Positions 30,831 through 40,150 of a stretch of DNA of 50,426 nt are shown in pieces (position 1 is the stretch's first letter; each line of letters opens with the position of its first letter). This DNA is from an uncultured Eubacteriales bacterium. GTDB lineage: Bacteria; Bacillota; Clostridia; Christensenellales; Aristaeellaceae. The stretch covers positions 1 to 50,426 of the forward strand of contig UQNN01000016.1 in assembly GCA_900542445.1 (NCBI GenBank). Direction: 5' to 3'. Made by a program: the position numbers and the translations under genes. Below the pieces are notes generated by a model that saw only the letters and a list, made by a program, of their open reading frames with translations, had not been told where the DNA came from and searched no databases.

Positions 30831-32543
30831 TTAGTCGGCAAGTTTGGTGTAGATGAAGTTGTACGCCTGGAACGGCTTGCGGGCGTAGCCCTCGACGAGC
30901 TTCTCGCTGACCGCGTAGTCCTCATGGCGCCAGTAGACCGGGATCACCGGCATGTCTTCGGCCAGCTTCATTTCAGCCTGCACGAAGATCTGCTCACGGG
31001 CCGCCGCGTCACGCTCGGTCTTGGTGGACTCGATCAGCGCGTCGTATTCCTCGCTGGCGTAACCGGTGTGGTTGTTGCCGTTGGTGCTCACCATCAGGTC
31101 GAGGTCGGTCATCGGATCGTTGTAGTCCGGGCCCCAGCCGCCGAAGCACACGTCAAAGTCCAGCGAATTGCGGCGGGCGCGCCACTCGGTGATGGTCAGC
31201 ACTTCGATGGTGACGTTCAGACCGAGGCTCTTGCGCAGCTGCTCCTGCACAACCTGGCTGAGCAGTTCGTTCTGCGTGCCCTCGGAGGTCATCAGGCACA
31301 GGCTGACTTCGGAAGCATCCTTGTAGCCCAGCTCTTCAAGCGCCTTAGCGAGATATTCCTTCGCGCTGTCCAGATCGGCGGTCGGCGCGTACAGCGGGTT
31401 GCCGCCGTTGGCCGCAACCACGGCCTCGCCGAAAGTCTGGGTGTTCACGCCGCTGATGCCGTAGGCCAGGCACGGAGACGGCTCGTTGTCGTTCTTATAC
31501 ACGGTGCTGATGATCTGCTCGCGATCCAGCGCCGCGCTGATGGCCTTGCGCAGGTTCAGGTTTGCCACATCGCGGCCCGCATCTCTGACGTTGCACCAGT
31601 ACCAGTAGCTGTAACCGCCCATGTAGTTGCTCGGCTTATAGCCTTCGGCTTCCAGCATGGCGCGCTGCTCGCCGGTCAGGTCAAGCACGTCCAGCTCGCC
31701 GCCGACGAAGGCGTTAAACTTCGCGTTGGAGTCGGTGTACTTCACCCACTTGATGCCCGCAAGGTTAACCTTGTCCGCATCCCAGTAATACTCGTTCTTC
31801 GGGCAGCTGATGCTGTTCTCCAGCACCCACTCGCTCATGTAGAACGGGCCGTTGTAGCAGATGTATTCCGGCGCGGTGCCGAACAGATCGGCGCCGACTT
31901 CGGTATAGAACGGCTCATACACCGGAGCCATGACCTCGAACTTCACATACTGGAGGAAATACGGCAGGTAGTCCTCCAGCTCGCAAACGAGCGTGTAATC
32001 GTCCGTCGCCTTGAAGCCCACGTCCTCGATCTTCACTTCCGGAGCGCCTTCCACGCCGGAAGCGTAATCGTAGTACGCCTGGCCGTTCTTAAAGACGGTC
32101 GCGAACGCGTAATACTCGGCGGCGTTGACCGGGTTCAGCAGCTGACGCCAAGCGAACACGAAGTCGTTGGCGGTCACGTCGCCGATGACCTCGCCCTTGG
32201 AGTTGACCCACTTCATGCCCGGACGGATGTGGAACGTCCAGGTCATGCCGTCCTCGGAGGATTCCCAGCTCTCGGCCGCAGCCGGAACGATGGAGTTGTC
32301 TTCCGCGCTGAGCTTAACCAGGCAGTCCCAGATGTGGCGGCTGACGGAAAACTCGGTGGAGTAGGTCTGGAGGAACGGGTTCATCTTGCTCATCGTGGAG
32401 CATTCCGCGCTGATCCAGCCCTTTTCGCTCGTGCCGGGATAATACCCCAGCCCGGCGTTCGGGTTCGTTTCCGCCGCGGCCACAGCGCCGACGGTCAGGA
32501 GCATGGCCAGCGAAAGCAGCCACGCAAGGAGACGTTTTTTCAT
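30831..32543 (-). CDS. oppA: oligopeptide-binding protein OppA, secreted, no lipobox
   Basis: A 570-residue SBP_bac_5 family binding protein. After the signal peptide (MKKRLLAWLLSLAMLLTVGA, then VAAAE) come the family motifs LVKLSAEDNSIVPAAAESWE, TWTFHIRPGMKWVNSKGE, TANDFVFAWRQLLNPVNAAE and VCFGGWGPDYNDPMTDLDL. No cysteine lies near the cleavage site, so it is not lipid-anchored as Gram-positive OppA proteins usually are. It may be cell-wall associated or released. GGGAGGAAAT precedes the ATG. It heads the opp operon. Confidence 0.92.
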   Translation of the reverse strand: MKKRLLAWLLSLAMLLTVGAVAAAETNPNAGLGYYPGTSEKGWISAECSTMSKMNPFLQTYSTEFSVSRHIWDCLVKLSAEDNSIVPAAAESWESSEDGMTWTFHIRPGMKWVNSKGEVIGDVTANDFVFAWRQLLNPVNAAEYYAFATVFKNGQAYYDYASGVEGAPEVKIEDVGFKATDDYTLVCELEDYLPYFLQYVKFEVMAPVYEPFYTEVGADLFGTAPEYICYNGPFYMSEWVLENSISCPKNEYYWDADKVNLAGIKWVKYTDSNAKFNAFVGGELDVLDLTGEQRAMLEAEGYKPSNYMGGYSYWYWCNVRDAGRDVANLNLRKAISAALDREQIISTVYKNDNEPSPCLAYGISGVNTQTFGEAVVAANGGNPLYAPTADLDSAKEYLAKALEELGYKDASEVSLCLMTSEGTQNELLSQVVQEQLRKSLGLNVTIEVLTITEWRARRNSLDFDVCFGGWGPDYNDPMTDLDLMVSTNGNNHTGYASEEYDALIESTKTERDAAAREQIFVQAEMKLAEDMPVIPVYWRHEDYAVSEKLVEGYARKPFQAYNFIYTKLAD

Positions 32544-32615
32544 CGCAATTTCCTCCCTTATTATCCTTGGCAGAAGCGGGTGCTTGCGGCTCCCGCGCTG
32601 TCATGTTATAATCGG

Positions 32616-32644
32616 ATTATAGCACGGGCTTTTTGAATTTGCAA
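32616..32644 (-). promoter_or_regulatory. promoter of the opp operon
   Basis: On the minus strand, TTGCAA (complement of 32639-32644) and TATAAT (complement of 32616-32621) are spaced by 17 bases, 73 bases before the oppA start. GTCTAAA (32645-32651) and TTTAGAC (32677-32683) form an inverted repeat just upstream, in the space shared with the divergent gene at 32729. Confidence 0.8.
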
Positions 32645-32728
32645 GTCTAAATTTTAAAAAATTCTTTTCCCGCATGTTTAGACGCGTATACATGAGTTTT
32701 ATTGCATATTGCGAAAGGAGCTTTTATC

Positions 32729-33382
32729 ATGCACGCAGTTTGTGAGGATTTCGACAAATACTTTTCCGCCTGGAATCGGGATGTTTACCGCCTCTGCTTT
32801 GCCATGGTCGGGAAAGCCGGCGACGCGCGCGATTTAACGTTCAAAACTTTTTTACGTCTCGGCGCGGCCAAAGACCCTGAAATGAAAGAAAAAGACGCAA
32901 AAAACCTGCTTTTTTCAAGTTGTTTTACGCTTTGCGTCGATTCCTTCGGCCAAAAGATGCGCCGCATGCCAAGCCGCAAAGCGCTTGAAGCGATGAATCT
33001 TCCCTTCCCTGTTACGGACAGTTTGTATGTGCTTCTGAAACGCCCCCTGATGCAGCGCAGCGCGCTTTGCCTTGCGCAAAGTGGCTTTTCCGAGGCAGAA
33101 ATCGCAAAAATCGCCGGCAGATCCGCCGCTCAATTTGCCTGTTCATCCACACCAGAAGCGGTTTCTGCCCGCGAAGCTGTTTCTTCTATTGTGTTTGCCG
33201 AGGATGACGCGCATGCTATGAACGATGAAATTTACGCCCGCTTTGAGGAGCGCAGCGTCGGCGTGGAAAACGCCATCCACGATTTCCGTATCCGCTTTGA
33301 CCGGCTCGCGCCATATCTCGCCCTCGCCGTACTCGTCCTTTTTGCAGTCGCCGTGTATGTCTCATTCAAAATGGCGAGTTGA
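32729..33382 (+). CDS. degenerate sigma-factor-like protein with C-terminal membrane helix
   Basis: A 217-residue protein. Residues 8-50 (DKYFSAWNRDVYRLCFAMVG, then DARDLTFKTFLRLG) follow the region 2 pattern of ECF sigma factors, and SGFSEAEIAKIAGRSAAQF (about 127-145) resembles a region 4 helix-turn-helix. Both are weak. Residues 193-212 form a membrane helix near the C-terminus (LAPYLALAVLVLFAVAVYVS), which normal sigma factors lack. ATG 32729 follows AAAGGAGC; the frame could start 27 bases earlier. It is divergent from oppA. It may be a membrane-tethered regulator, but function is unproven. Confidence 0.6.
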   Translation: MHAVCEDFDKYFSAWNRDVYRLCFAMVGKAGDARDLTFKTFLRLGAAKDPEMKEKDAKNLLFSSCFTLCVDSFGQKMRRMPSRKALEAMNLPFPVTDSLYVLLKRPLMQRSALCLAQSGFSEAEIAKIAGRSAAQFACSSTPEAVSAREAVSSIVFAEDDAHAMNDEIYARFEERSVGVENAIHDFRIRFDRLAPYLALAVLVLFAVAVYVSFKMAS

Positions 33383-33458
33383 AGATAAAAAGCGAGCAGC
33401 GGCATATAGGATTCCCATTTCTTCTATTCTCTCGGCGACTTTGGCGGGCAGAAAAAAA

Positions 33459-33476
33459 CTCCCTCCGAGGAGGGAG
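33459..33476. terminator. bidirectional terminator
   Basis: CTCCCTCC/GGAGGGAG is a perfect 8-bp stem with a two-base GA spacer. An A-run (33452-33458) supplies a U-tract for the minus strand, so it mainly serves the MATE gene. Confidence 0.75.
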
Positions 33477-33482
33477 CGGAAA

Positions 33483-34871
33483 TCAAATCGTCCGAATCAC
33501 GTTGCGGTTCACGCGGCGCAGATACAGCGCGCTGACCATCAGGGAAACCAGTTCCGCAATGAAAAACGCCCACCAGACGCCCGTCACGTCGCCCGTCACC
33601 CGGCCGATGACATACGCGCACGGGATGAGCACGACCAGCTGACGAATCAGGGAAACGATCATCGAATACACGCTGTAACCCAGCGCCTGGAACACCGAGC
33701 TCGCGCCAATGCCGAAGCCCGCCAGCGGGAAGGCCAGCGAAATGATGCGCAGCGCCGGAACGCCGATGCGCAGCATTTCGTCGGAGGCGTCAAACAGACG
33801 CAGCAGCCTGTCCGGGATGGACTGGAACAGCAGCATGCCCACGATCATGATGCCCACCGCCGCGCAGATGGCGTATTGAATGGTCTTCTTCATGCGATCG
33901 CCCTTGCGCGCGCCGAAGTTATAGGCGACAATCGGCACCGTGCCGTTATTCAGGCCGAACACCGGCATGAACACAAAGCTCTGAAGCTTGAAATACACGC
34001 CGAACACCGCCACCGCCGTGGAAGAGAACGCGATGAGAATCTGATTCATCAGGAAGGTCATCACCGAGCCGATGGACTGCATCACCACCGACGGAATGCC
34101 GATTGCCAGAATGCGGCTGAGCGTCGCGCCGTGCGGGCGGAAGCCCTTCATGCTGATGGAAACCTCCGGGTTCTTGCGGATGTTCATCACCAGGCCGATC
34201 GCCGCCGCGACCCACTGGCCGAGGATGGTCGCATAGGCCGCGCCCGCAACACCCATCTTCGGGAAGCCGAACAGGCCGAAGATGAAAATCGGGTCAAAAA
34301 TGATGTTGATGATTGCGCCCGTGCCTTGGCTGATCATCGTCAGCAGCGTGCGGCCGGTGCTTTGCAGCAGGCGCTCAAAGAGGATCTGCATAAAAACGCC
34401 CATCGAGCCGACCATGACGATGGTCGTATAGTCGATGCCGCTCTTCACGATTTCCTCGATGTCCGTCTGCATCTCAAAATACGGGCGCACAATCGTCACG
34501 CCGCCGATCATGAAGATCAGGCCGCAGATGAACAGCAGCATGATGCCGTTGGTCGCCGCGCGGTTCACGCCTTTCTCGTCCTTCGCGCCCAGCGCGCGGG
34601 AGAGCACCGCGTTCAGGCCCACGCCCAGACCCGTAGAAACCGCGATCATCAGGTTCTGAATCGGGAAGGCCATGCTCAGCGCCGTCAGCGCGTTTTCGCT
34701 CACGCGCGCCACAAACATGGAATCCACCACGTTGTAGAGCGCCTGCACCAGCATGGAAATCATAATCGGCAGGCTCATGGAAAAGAGCAGCTTGCCCACG
34801 GGCATCACGCCCATTTTATTCTCCTGCACGGGAGATTCGTTTTTCACATTGTTTTCAGCCGGGTTCGCCAT
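33483..34871 (-). CDS. MATE family efflux transporter
   Basis: A 462-residue transporter with 12 hydrophobic segments. MPVGKLLFSMSLPIMISMLV followed by LYNVVDSMFVARVSENALTA is the MATE N-terminal motif, repeated in the second half (GIPSVVMQSIGSVMTFLMNQ). It probably exports organic cations or drugs in exchange for Na+ or H+. ATG 34871 is chosen for GTGAGGA six bases upstream; the frame extends 30 bases further out. It stands alone between two terminators. Confidence 0.9.
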   Translation of the reverse strand: MANPAENNVKNESPVQENKMGVMPVGKLLFSMSLPIMISMLVQALYNVVDSMFVARVSENALTALSMAFPIQNLMIAVSTGLGVGLNAVLSRALGAKDEKGVNRAATNGIMLLFICGLIFMIGGVTIVRPYFEMQTDIEEIVKSGIDYTTIVMVGSMGVFMQILFERLLQSTGRTLLTMISQGTGAIINIIFDPIFIFGLFGFPKMGVAGAAYATILGQWVAAAIGLVMNIRKNPEVSISMKGFRPHGATLSRILAIGIPSVVMQSIGSVMTFLMNQILIAFSSTAVAVFGVYFKLQSFVFMPVFGLNNGTVPIVAYNFGARKGDRMKKTIQYAICAAVGIMIVGMLLFQSIPDRLLRLFDASDEMLRIGVPALRIISLAFPLAGFGIGASSVFQALGYSVYSMIVSLIRQLVVLIPCAYVIGRVTGDVTGVWWAFFIAELVSLMVSALYLRRVNRNVIRTI

Positions 34872-34973
34872 GATGTTCCTCACTCTCTGATCCTTTTTCA
34901 TTCACTTCAATTTCATAATGCACAAGATTATATTTTAACGGTTTATAATCATTCTGTCAATCCGTTTCCATGT

Positions 34974-35015
34974 AAAAAGCGCCGCTTTTCCTTGAAAGGA
35001 AAGCGGCGCTTTTTT
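34974..35015 (-). terminator. terminator of the Mrp-like operon
   Basis: AAAAAGCGCCGCTTTTCCTT pairs with AAGGAAAGCGGCGCTTTTT with one bulged base, a stem of about 18 bp with a tiny loop. It lies nine bases beyond the last antiporter gene and has A/T runs on both sides, so it can work in either direction. Confidence 0.88.
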
Positions 35016-35024
35016 GGTACATTC

Positions 35025-37172
35025 TCAATAGAACATCAAATACAGCAGCGTCACGCACAGACCCAGACCGAAGAGCAGCAAACCATAACTCATCGTGTGG
35101 CTCATCTGGCTGACCGCGTCCATGATGCCGTCCCACACGGCGGAGATCCTCGCCATCGCGTGGTGCTCGATCTGATGGCCGCGCAGCACGGTGTGGTTCA
35201 GCCCCTCGGCCATGCCGTCGAATACGCCGCCGACAGCGCGGGTAATCGCGTTGCCGACGTTGTTTTCGGGCTTCTTCTTTCGAGCGGAGAGCACCTTGCG
35301 GGCAAGCAGGTCGGCCACAAAGTCCGTCAGGCCGCCGAGGAAACCGAACACCGCCGCAAAGAACAGCGTCAGCGCGCGGATCAGCGGGCGGTAGACGTAG
35401 GTTTCCAGCGTGATTTCGCTGCCCAGTCCCGCGAATCTGCCGCCGATATCCAGCAGGCCGTAAATCGCCGGGCGATATACGCGGTCTTCGATATCCAGCC
35501 AGCTCGGCCACAGATCCACGTATTCGCGCACGCCCGCTTCCTTCTTCGTCAGCACCGGACGAATGAAGGCCAGATACACGACCAGGCCGATGACCAGCGA
35601 GATGCACGCGCCCTTGATGTTGGTCAGCGAGAAGTAGTGCACCGCGTGTGCGGGCGTGCCCGCATTTAGGAAGCCGCCTGCGATATCCGCGATTTTATCC
35701 ATCGTCAGGTTCGGCGTGAGGCCCAGAATCGGCACAATCGCCGCGCTCAGGAAGAGCGCCAGCGCGGAGAGCTTGCCCATGTACGGTTTTTTCGCCTCAT
35801 AGGCAATCTGCTGCGTCGGGTGCTTCTCCCAGAACAGGCAGATATACAGCTTGATCATGTACGCGCCCGTCAGGCCGCCGGAGAACAGGTAAATCCATTC
35901 CGCGCCGCGGTAGAGCAGCGCCAACGCGCCCATGCCCTCTTCCGCGAGCAGCTCGGCGTATTCCACAATGCCCTCGTGAATCAGCGTCTTGGAGACGTAA
36001 CCGGAGAAACCCGGCACACCCATCAGGCCGACCGCGCCCATCAGGAACGCAAAGTGCAGAATCGGCTTCTTGCGGCCAAATCCGCGCACGTCGTTCAAAT
36101 TCAGCTTATGCAGGTTCATGTAAACCACGCCAGCCGCCATGAACAGAATCAGCTTGAAGAGCGAATGGTTGACCATATAGAGCAGCGCGCCGCGCGCGGC
36201 CAGCGCGTTTTCTTCACCCAGCAGGCAGCCCATCGCGATGCCCGTGAGAATGAAGCCGATCTGGCTCATCGAGGAGCAGGCCAGCGTGCGCTTGAGATTG
36301 ACGGAAAACACCGCCAGCACCGCGCCGCCCAGCATCGTAATCAGGCCGAGCACAAGAATGAGGTTGCCCCACGCCGTGCTCGCGCGGAAAATGTTCGCCG
36401 AAACGACAATCACGCCGAAAATGCCGGATTTGGTCAGAATGCCGGAGAGCAGCGCGGAAGCCGGAGCAGGCGCAACCGGATGCGCCTTCGGCAGCCAGAT
36501 GTGCAGCGGGAACATGCCCGCCTTCGCGCCGAAGCCGAAGAGGATGCAGATGCTCGCGGCCCAGATTCTGCCCTTATTCGGGCACGCCTTCTCCGCTTCA
36601 TAGAGTTCGTCGATCGCCAGCGTGCCGACCGCATTCCACAGCAGGAACAGACCCATCAGCATCACCATGCCGCCGATGATCGCGACGGCCAGATACGTTT
36701 CCGCCGCACGCATGGCGCCGGGCGTCTCGTCGTGCGCAACCCACGTATACGAGGTGAAGCTCATGATTTCAAAGAAGATGAACGTGGTGAACAGATCCGC
36801 GGAGAGGAACACGCCCACCGTCGCCCCCTGCGTCAGCAGGAAGAAGAAATAATACCGATTGCGGTTGCGGTAGTGATGCGCAAAGTAATCGCCGGAAAGC
36901 AGCGAGGTCATCAGCCACATCACGCCCGCCACCAGCGCATACAGCGCGCGGAAGCCGTCGAGCTTAAAGCTCAGGCCGAAGCCGCAGAAACCCGGAATCC
37001 CGGCGGACAGCTCTTTTCCCGCCACAACAAGCCCCATCGCCGCGGCCGCCACGCCAAACTCAATCAGGCAGAAAATCTGCACCGCGCGGTCGCGCAGCTT
37101 TTTATCCTTTCGGCCGATCAGATAGCCGCAAACCGCAGCCAGCATCGGGAAAAAGACCAGAAACAGCAACAT
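35025..37172 (-). CDS. MrpA/NuoL-like antiporter subunit
   Basis: A 715-residue proton-conducting membrane protein of the NuoL/MrpA type, with about 14 core helices and a C-terminal extension (residues 500-715) ending in two more helices. Visible transport residues are Glu in FIFFEIMSFTSYTW, Lys in GAKAGMFPLHIWLPKAHP and Lys in GYVSKTLIHEG. ATG 37172 is chosen because AAGGGGG lies eight bases upstream; a GTG at 37193 overlapping the previous stop is possible. It is the last of four antiporter-like subunits in this operon. It lacks the fused DUF4040 part of classic MrpA, which is a separate gene here. Confidence 0.87.
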   Translation of the reverse strand: MLLFLVFFPMLAAVCGYLIGRKDKKLRDRAVQIFCLIEFGVAAAAMGLVVAGKELSAGIPGFCGFGLSFKLDGFRALYALVAGVMWLMTSLLSGDYFAHHYRNRNRYYFFFLLTQGATVGVFLSADLFTTFIFFEIMSFTSYTWVAHDETPGAMRAAETYLAVAIIGGMVMLMGLFLLWNAVGTLAIDELYEAEKACPNKGRIWAASICILFGFGAKAGMFPLHIWLPKAHPVAPAPASALLSGILTKSGIFGVIVVSANIFRASTAWGNLILVLGLITMLGGAVLAVFSVNLKRTLACSSMSQIGFILTGIAMGCLLGEENALAARGALLYMVNHSLFKLILFMAAGVVYMNLHKLNLNDVRGFGRKKPILHFAFLMGAVGLMGVPGFSGYVSKTLIHEGIVEYAELLAEEGMGALALLYRGAEWIYLFSGGLTGAYMIKLYICLFWEKHPTQQIAYEAKKPYMGKLSALALFLSAAIVPILGLTPNLTMDKIADIAGGFLNAGTPAHAVHYFSLTNIKGACISLVIGLVVYLAFIRPVLTKKEAGVREYVDLWPSWLDIEDRVYRPAIYGLLDIGGRFAGLGSEITLETYVYRPLIRALTLFFAAVFGFLGGLTDFVADLLARKVLSARKKKPENNVGNAITRAVGGVFDGMAEGLNHTVLRGHQIEHHAMARISAVWDGIMDAVSQMSHTMSYGLLLFGLGLCVTLLYLMFY

Positions 37173-37189
37173 GTCGTCTTCCCCCTTTC

Positions 37190-38647
37190 TCACATCACGC
37201 CGGCGGAGAGATTCGCCAGCAGCGTGATAATCGGGTCAGAGAACAGGCCGCAGAGCACGATGGCCGCCGCCAGCACGGCAAACGGCAGCTTCATCCGCAT
37301 GCCGGGATCGCAGCTGACAACCTTCTCCATGCCCTCCAGCGAGCGGAAATACATCGACAGCGCCGGACCCATCAGATAGATGGCCGTCAGCACGGCGGAA
37401 ATCAGAATTGCCGCTACGCCGACCATGCCCATCGCCGTGCCCGTCTCAATCGCCGCCGAACCGATGAGCCACTTGCTCACAAAGCCCGGCAGAAGCGGCG
37501 TGCCCATCAGCGAAATCGCGCCGATGGTGTACGTCGCGCAGGTAAACGGCATGACTTTGGACAATCCGCGCAAGTCTTCGATCTGCGTGCGCCCCGTCTT
37601 CACCATCACCGCGCCCGCGCAGAAGAACAGCGTAATCTTGATCAGCGCGTGGAAGAGCATGTGCGCCAGCGAAGCCGTCAGGCCGCTCTGCGTCATCAGG
37701 CTCGCCGCCAGCACGATGTAAGACAGGTTCGACACGGTGGAATACGCCAGGCGGCGCTTGAAGTGGTGCTCCTTGACCGCCATCGTCGAGCCGTAGACAA
37801 TCGTCACGCTCGCCAGCAGCATCGCAATGTTCTGCGCCATCGTGCCGCGCAGCACCTGCGCGCCGAAGCTGAAATACGTCACGCGGATGATGGCAAACAC
37901 GCCGCTCTTGACGACCGCGACCGCATGCAGCAGCGCCGTCACCGGGGTCGGCGCGACGGAAGCTTCCGGCAGCCACGCGTGGAACGGGAAAACCGCCGCC
38001 TTCACGCCGAAGCCGAGGAACGCGCACAGGTAGCCCAGCTGCACCATCGTCGGGTGTTCGGCCGCCGCCTGGGTCATCACGCCGCCCATCGTGAACGCGC
38101 CGCCGTCGCCGTAGGTAAGCACCAGCATCACGCCGATAAACGCCAGCGCCGCGCCGAAGAAGGAATAGAGCATGTAGGTATAGCCCGCGTGCTCGGAGGG
38201 CTTCTCGGTGCCGTGCATGACCAGCGGCAGCGTGGAGAGCGTCAGAAATTCATAGAAGAAATAGAGCGTCAGAATATTGGCCGCCGTGGAAATGCCCAGC
38301 GTCACGCCATAGGTGATGGTATAGAGCGCGAAAAAGTGGTTTTCGCCGCCCTCATGCTCCATATACTCAAATCCATACAGCGCGGCCAGCGGCCAGAGAA
38401 AGGCGACAATCGCCGTGAACACGCTTCCCACCCCATCGATCGCAAAGCGGATGGGCAGGCTCGGCAGAAGGTAAAACGGCGTATAGACCGTTCCCCGCCG
38501 ATTCAGCAGGCAAAACAGCACCAGCAGCGAGGTGACGACTGTCACCGTCTCCACCAGCACCTGACGCATGCGGTGCCCCACGCTCCTGCCCAGCAGAAGC
38601 AGCAGCAGGCCGCACACAATCGGAAGAAAAACCGCAAGGCTTAACAT
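37190..38647 (-). CDS. MrpD-like antiporter subunit, copy 3
   Basis: A 485-residue Proton_antipo_M family protein. Key residues are Glu in FYEFLTLSTLP, Lys in FGVKAAVFPFHAWLPEAS, Lys in LLHAVAVVKSGVFA and Lys in LPGFVSKWLIG, all expected for a functional half-channel. The start lies 15 bp after the stop of the previous antiporter gene. The plus-strand frame of 331 aa over it is a shadow. Confidence 0.9.
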   Translation of the reverse strand: MLSLAVFLPIVCGLLLLLLGRSVGHRMRQVLVETVTVVTSLLVLFCLLNRRGTVYTPFYLLPSLPIRFAIDGVGSVFTAIVAFLWPLAALYGFEYMEHEGGENHFFALYTITYGVTLGISTAANILTLYFFYEFLTLSTLPLVMHGTEKPSEHAGYTYMLYSFFGAALAFIGVMLVLTYGDGGAFTMGGVMTQAAAEHPTMVQLGYLCAFLGFGVKAAVFPFHAWLPEASVAPTPVTALLHAVAVVKSGVFAIIRVTYFSFGAQVLRGTMAQNIAMLLASVTIVYGSTMAVKEHHFKRRLAYSTVSNLSYIVLAASLMTQSGLTASLAHMLFHALIKITLFFCAGAVMVKTGRTQIEDLRGLSKVMPFTCATYTIGAISLMGTPLLPGFVSKWLIGSAAIETGTAMGMVGVAAILISAVLTAIYLMGPALSMYFRSLEGMEKVVSCDPGMRMKLPFAVLAAAIVLCGLFSDPIITLLANLSAGVM

Positions 38648-38662
38648 GACTTCTTTTACTCC

Positions 38663-40129
38663 TTATAGCACCGACGCGGCCGCCACGGCAACCGCATGGA
38701 TGAGCGGCTGGGCAAACACACCGGTCACAACCACGCCGACAGCCAGCAGGATCATCGGCACGGTCATCAGCTTGCCGCCTTCCTTGTTGGTCAGGCCGGC
38801 ATAATCATAGTCGCTGCCGGGGAAGAAGCCGTTGATCGTCACAGGCAGCAGATACGCCGCCGTCAGCAGCGCAGAGACAATCAAAATCACCGGGCCGATG
38901 ACGTCAAAGCCCGCAAGGCCGGTCTGAAGCGAGCCGGTCGCCAGCTCCCACTTGCTGACAAAGCCGCCCGTCGGCGGGATGCCGATCAGGCCGAGGGAAG
39001 CGATCGTCCAACACCAGGTGGTAATCGGCATTTCCTTGCCGATGCCGCGCAGCTCGCGGACATAGGTCTTGCCCGTCTGATGGATGAACGCGCCCGCGCA
39101 GAGGAACAGCGCGTCCTTGATGACGGAGTGCGCCACCACATGCAGCATCGCGCCTTCAAACGCGGTCGGCACCATGCAGGCCAGACCGAAGAGCACATAG
39201 CTCACCTGGGAAACGGTAGAATACGCCAGGCGCTTTTTGATCAGCGGCTCGCGGTAGGCCAGCATCGAGCCCATGAATACGGTGATGAGCGTCAGGGTCA
39301 TGAAGCCCTTCTGCACCCACGTGCCGCGCAGCACATCCGCGCCGACCAGATAATAGATCACGCGCAGCACGGCCAGCACGCCCGCCTTGGTAATCACGCC
39401 GGAGAGCACGGCGGAAGCCGGAGCGGGCGCAACCGGGTGCGCCGTCGGCAGCCAGCCGTGCATCGGGAACATGCCCGCCTTCGTGCCAAAGCCGATGATG
39501 ACCAGGAACGTGATGAGCAGCAGGCCGCTCGGCGCGCTCGCCGCGGTCTCCACGCCGCCCGGCACAAACGTCACCGTGCCCAGATAGTTGCTGAAGAAGA
39601 AGATGCCCAGCAGGCCCATCATCGCGCCGAAGATGGAGTACACGAGGTACTTGATGCCCGCAGCGACGGCCTGCGGCGTGCGCTCATGCACGACCATCGG
39701 CACGGAGAGAAGCGTCATCAGCTCGTAGAACACATACAGCGTCACCATCGAGCCGGCGTAGCACTGGCCGATGAGCGCGGAGAGCACGCACATGAAGAAC
39801 ACCTGATACAGGCGCTCGTTGTCGTCGTGCCCCATGTATTCGCGGGCAAACACGCTGGAAAGCAGCCACATCGCGCTCATCAGCACGGCGAAGATGCAGC
39901 CCACCATGTCCACGTTCATTTCAATCCGCAGGGTTGGGGTCATATTCAGCAGCACCATGTTCGTGCCCTGCCCCAGGCACATGATGAGCGTCAGCGCCAG
40001 TTCAACCGCCAGCGCCGCGTTCACCGCACGGCCGCGCAGCTGCCTGTTGTCCTTGCAGCTGGGCATCAGAAAGATGACCAGTCCCGCAAGCGCAGGCCAG
40101 AAGATCGCCAGAATCAACAGAATGTTCAC
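38663..40129 (-). CDS. MrpD-like antiporter subunit, copy 2
   Basis: A 488-residue Proton_antipo_M family protein with 14 predicted helices. Conserved residues are Glu in FYELMTLLSVPMVVHE, Lys in FGTKAGMFPMHGWLPTAHP, Lys in SGVITKAGVLA and Lys in GGFVSKWELATG. It resembles the NuoM/MrpD/MbhH line. A 994-aa plus-strand frame covers it and its neighbour but is rich in His, Arg and Gln, the usual composition of an antisense shadow in GC-rich DNA. Confidence 0.9.
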   Translation of the reverse strand: MNILLILAIFWPALAGLVIFLMPSCKDNRQLRGRAVNAALAVELALTLIMCLGQGTNMVLLNMTPTLRIEMNVDMVGCIFAVLMSAMWLLSSVFAREYMGHDDNERLYQVFFMCVLSALIGQCYAGSMVTLYVFYELMTLLSVPMVVHERTPQAVAAGIKYLVYSIFGAMMGLLGIFFFSNYLGTVTFVPGGVETAASAPSGLLLITFLVIIGFGTKAGMFPMHGWLPTAHPVAPAPASAVLSGVITKAGVLAVLRVIYYLVGADVLRGTWVQKGFMTLTLITVFMGSMLAYREPLIKKRLAYSTVSQVSYVLFGLACMVPTAFEGAMLHVVAHSVIKDALFLCAGAFIHQTGKTYVRELRGIGKEMPITTWCWTIASLGLIGIPPTGGFVSKWELATGSLQTGLAGFDVIGPVILIVSALLTAAYLLPVTINGFFPGSDYDYAGLTNKEGGKLMTVPMILLAVGVVVTGVFAQPLIHAVAVAAASVL

Positions 40130-40150
40130 GGTTGTTTTCCTCCTCGTCTC

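Noticed and set aside
33225..35669. Plus-strand open frame of 814 codons
   Set aside because: It runs antisense to the MATE gene and the end of the antiporter operon, has the same His/Arg/Gln shadow composition, and has no ribosome-binding site.
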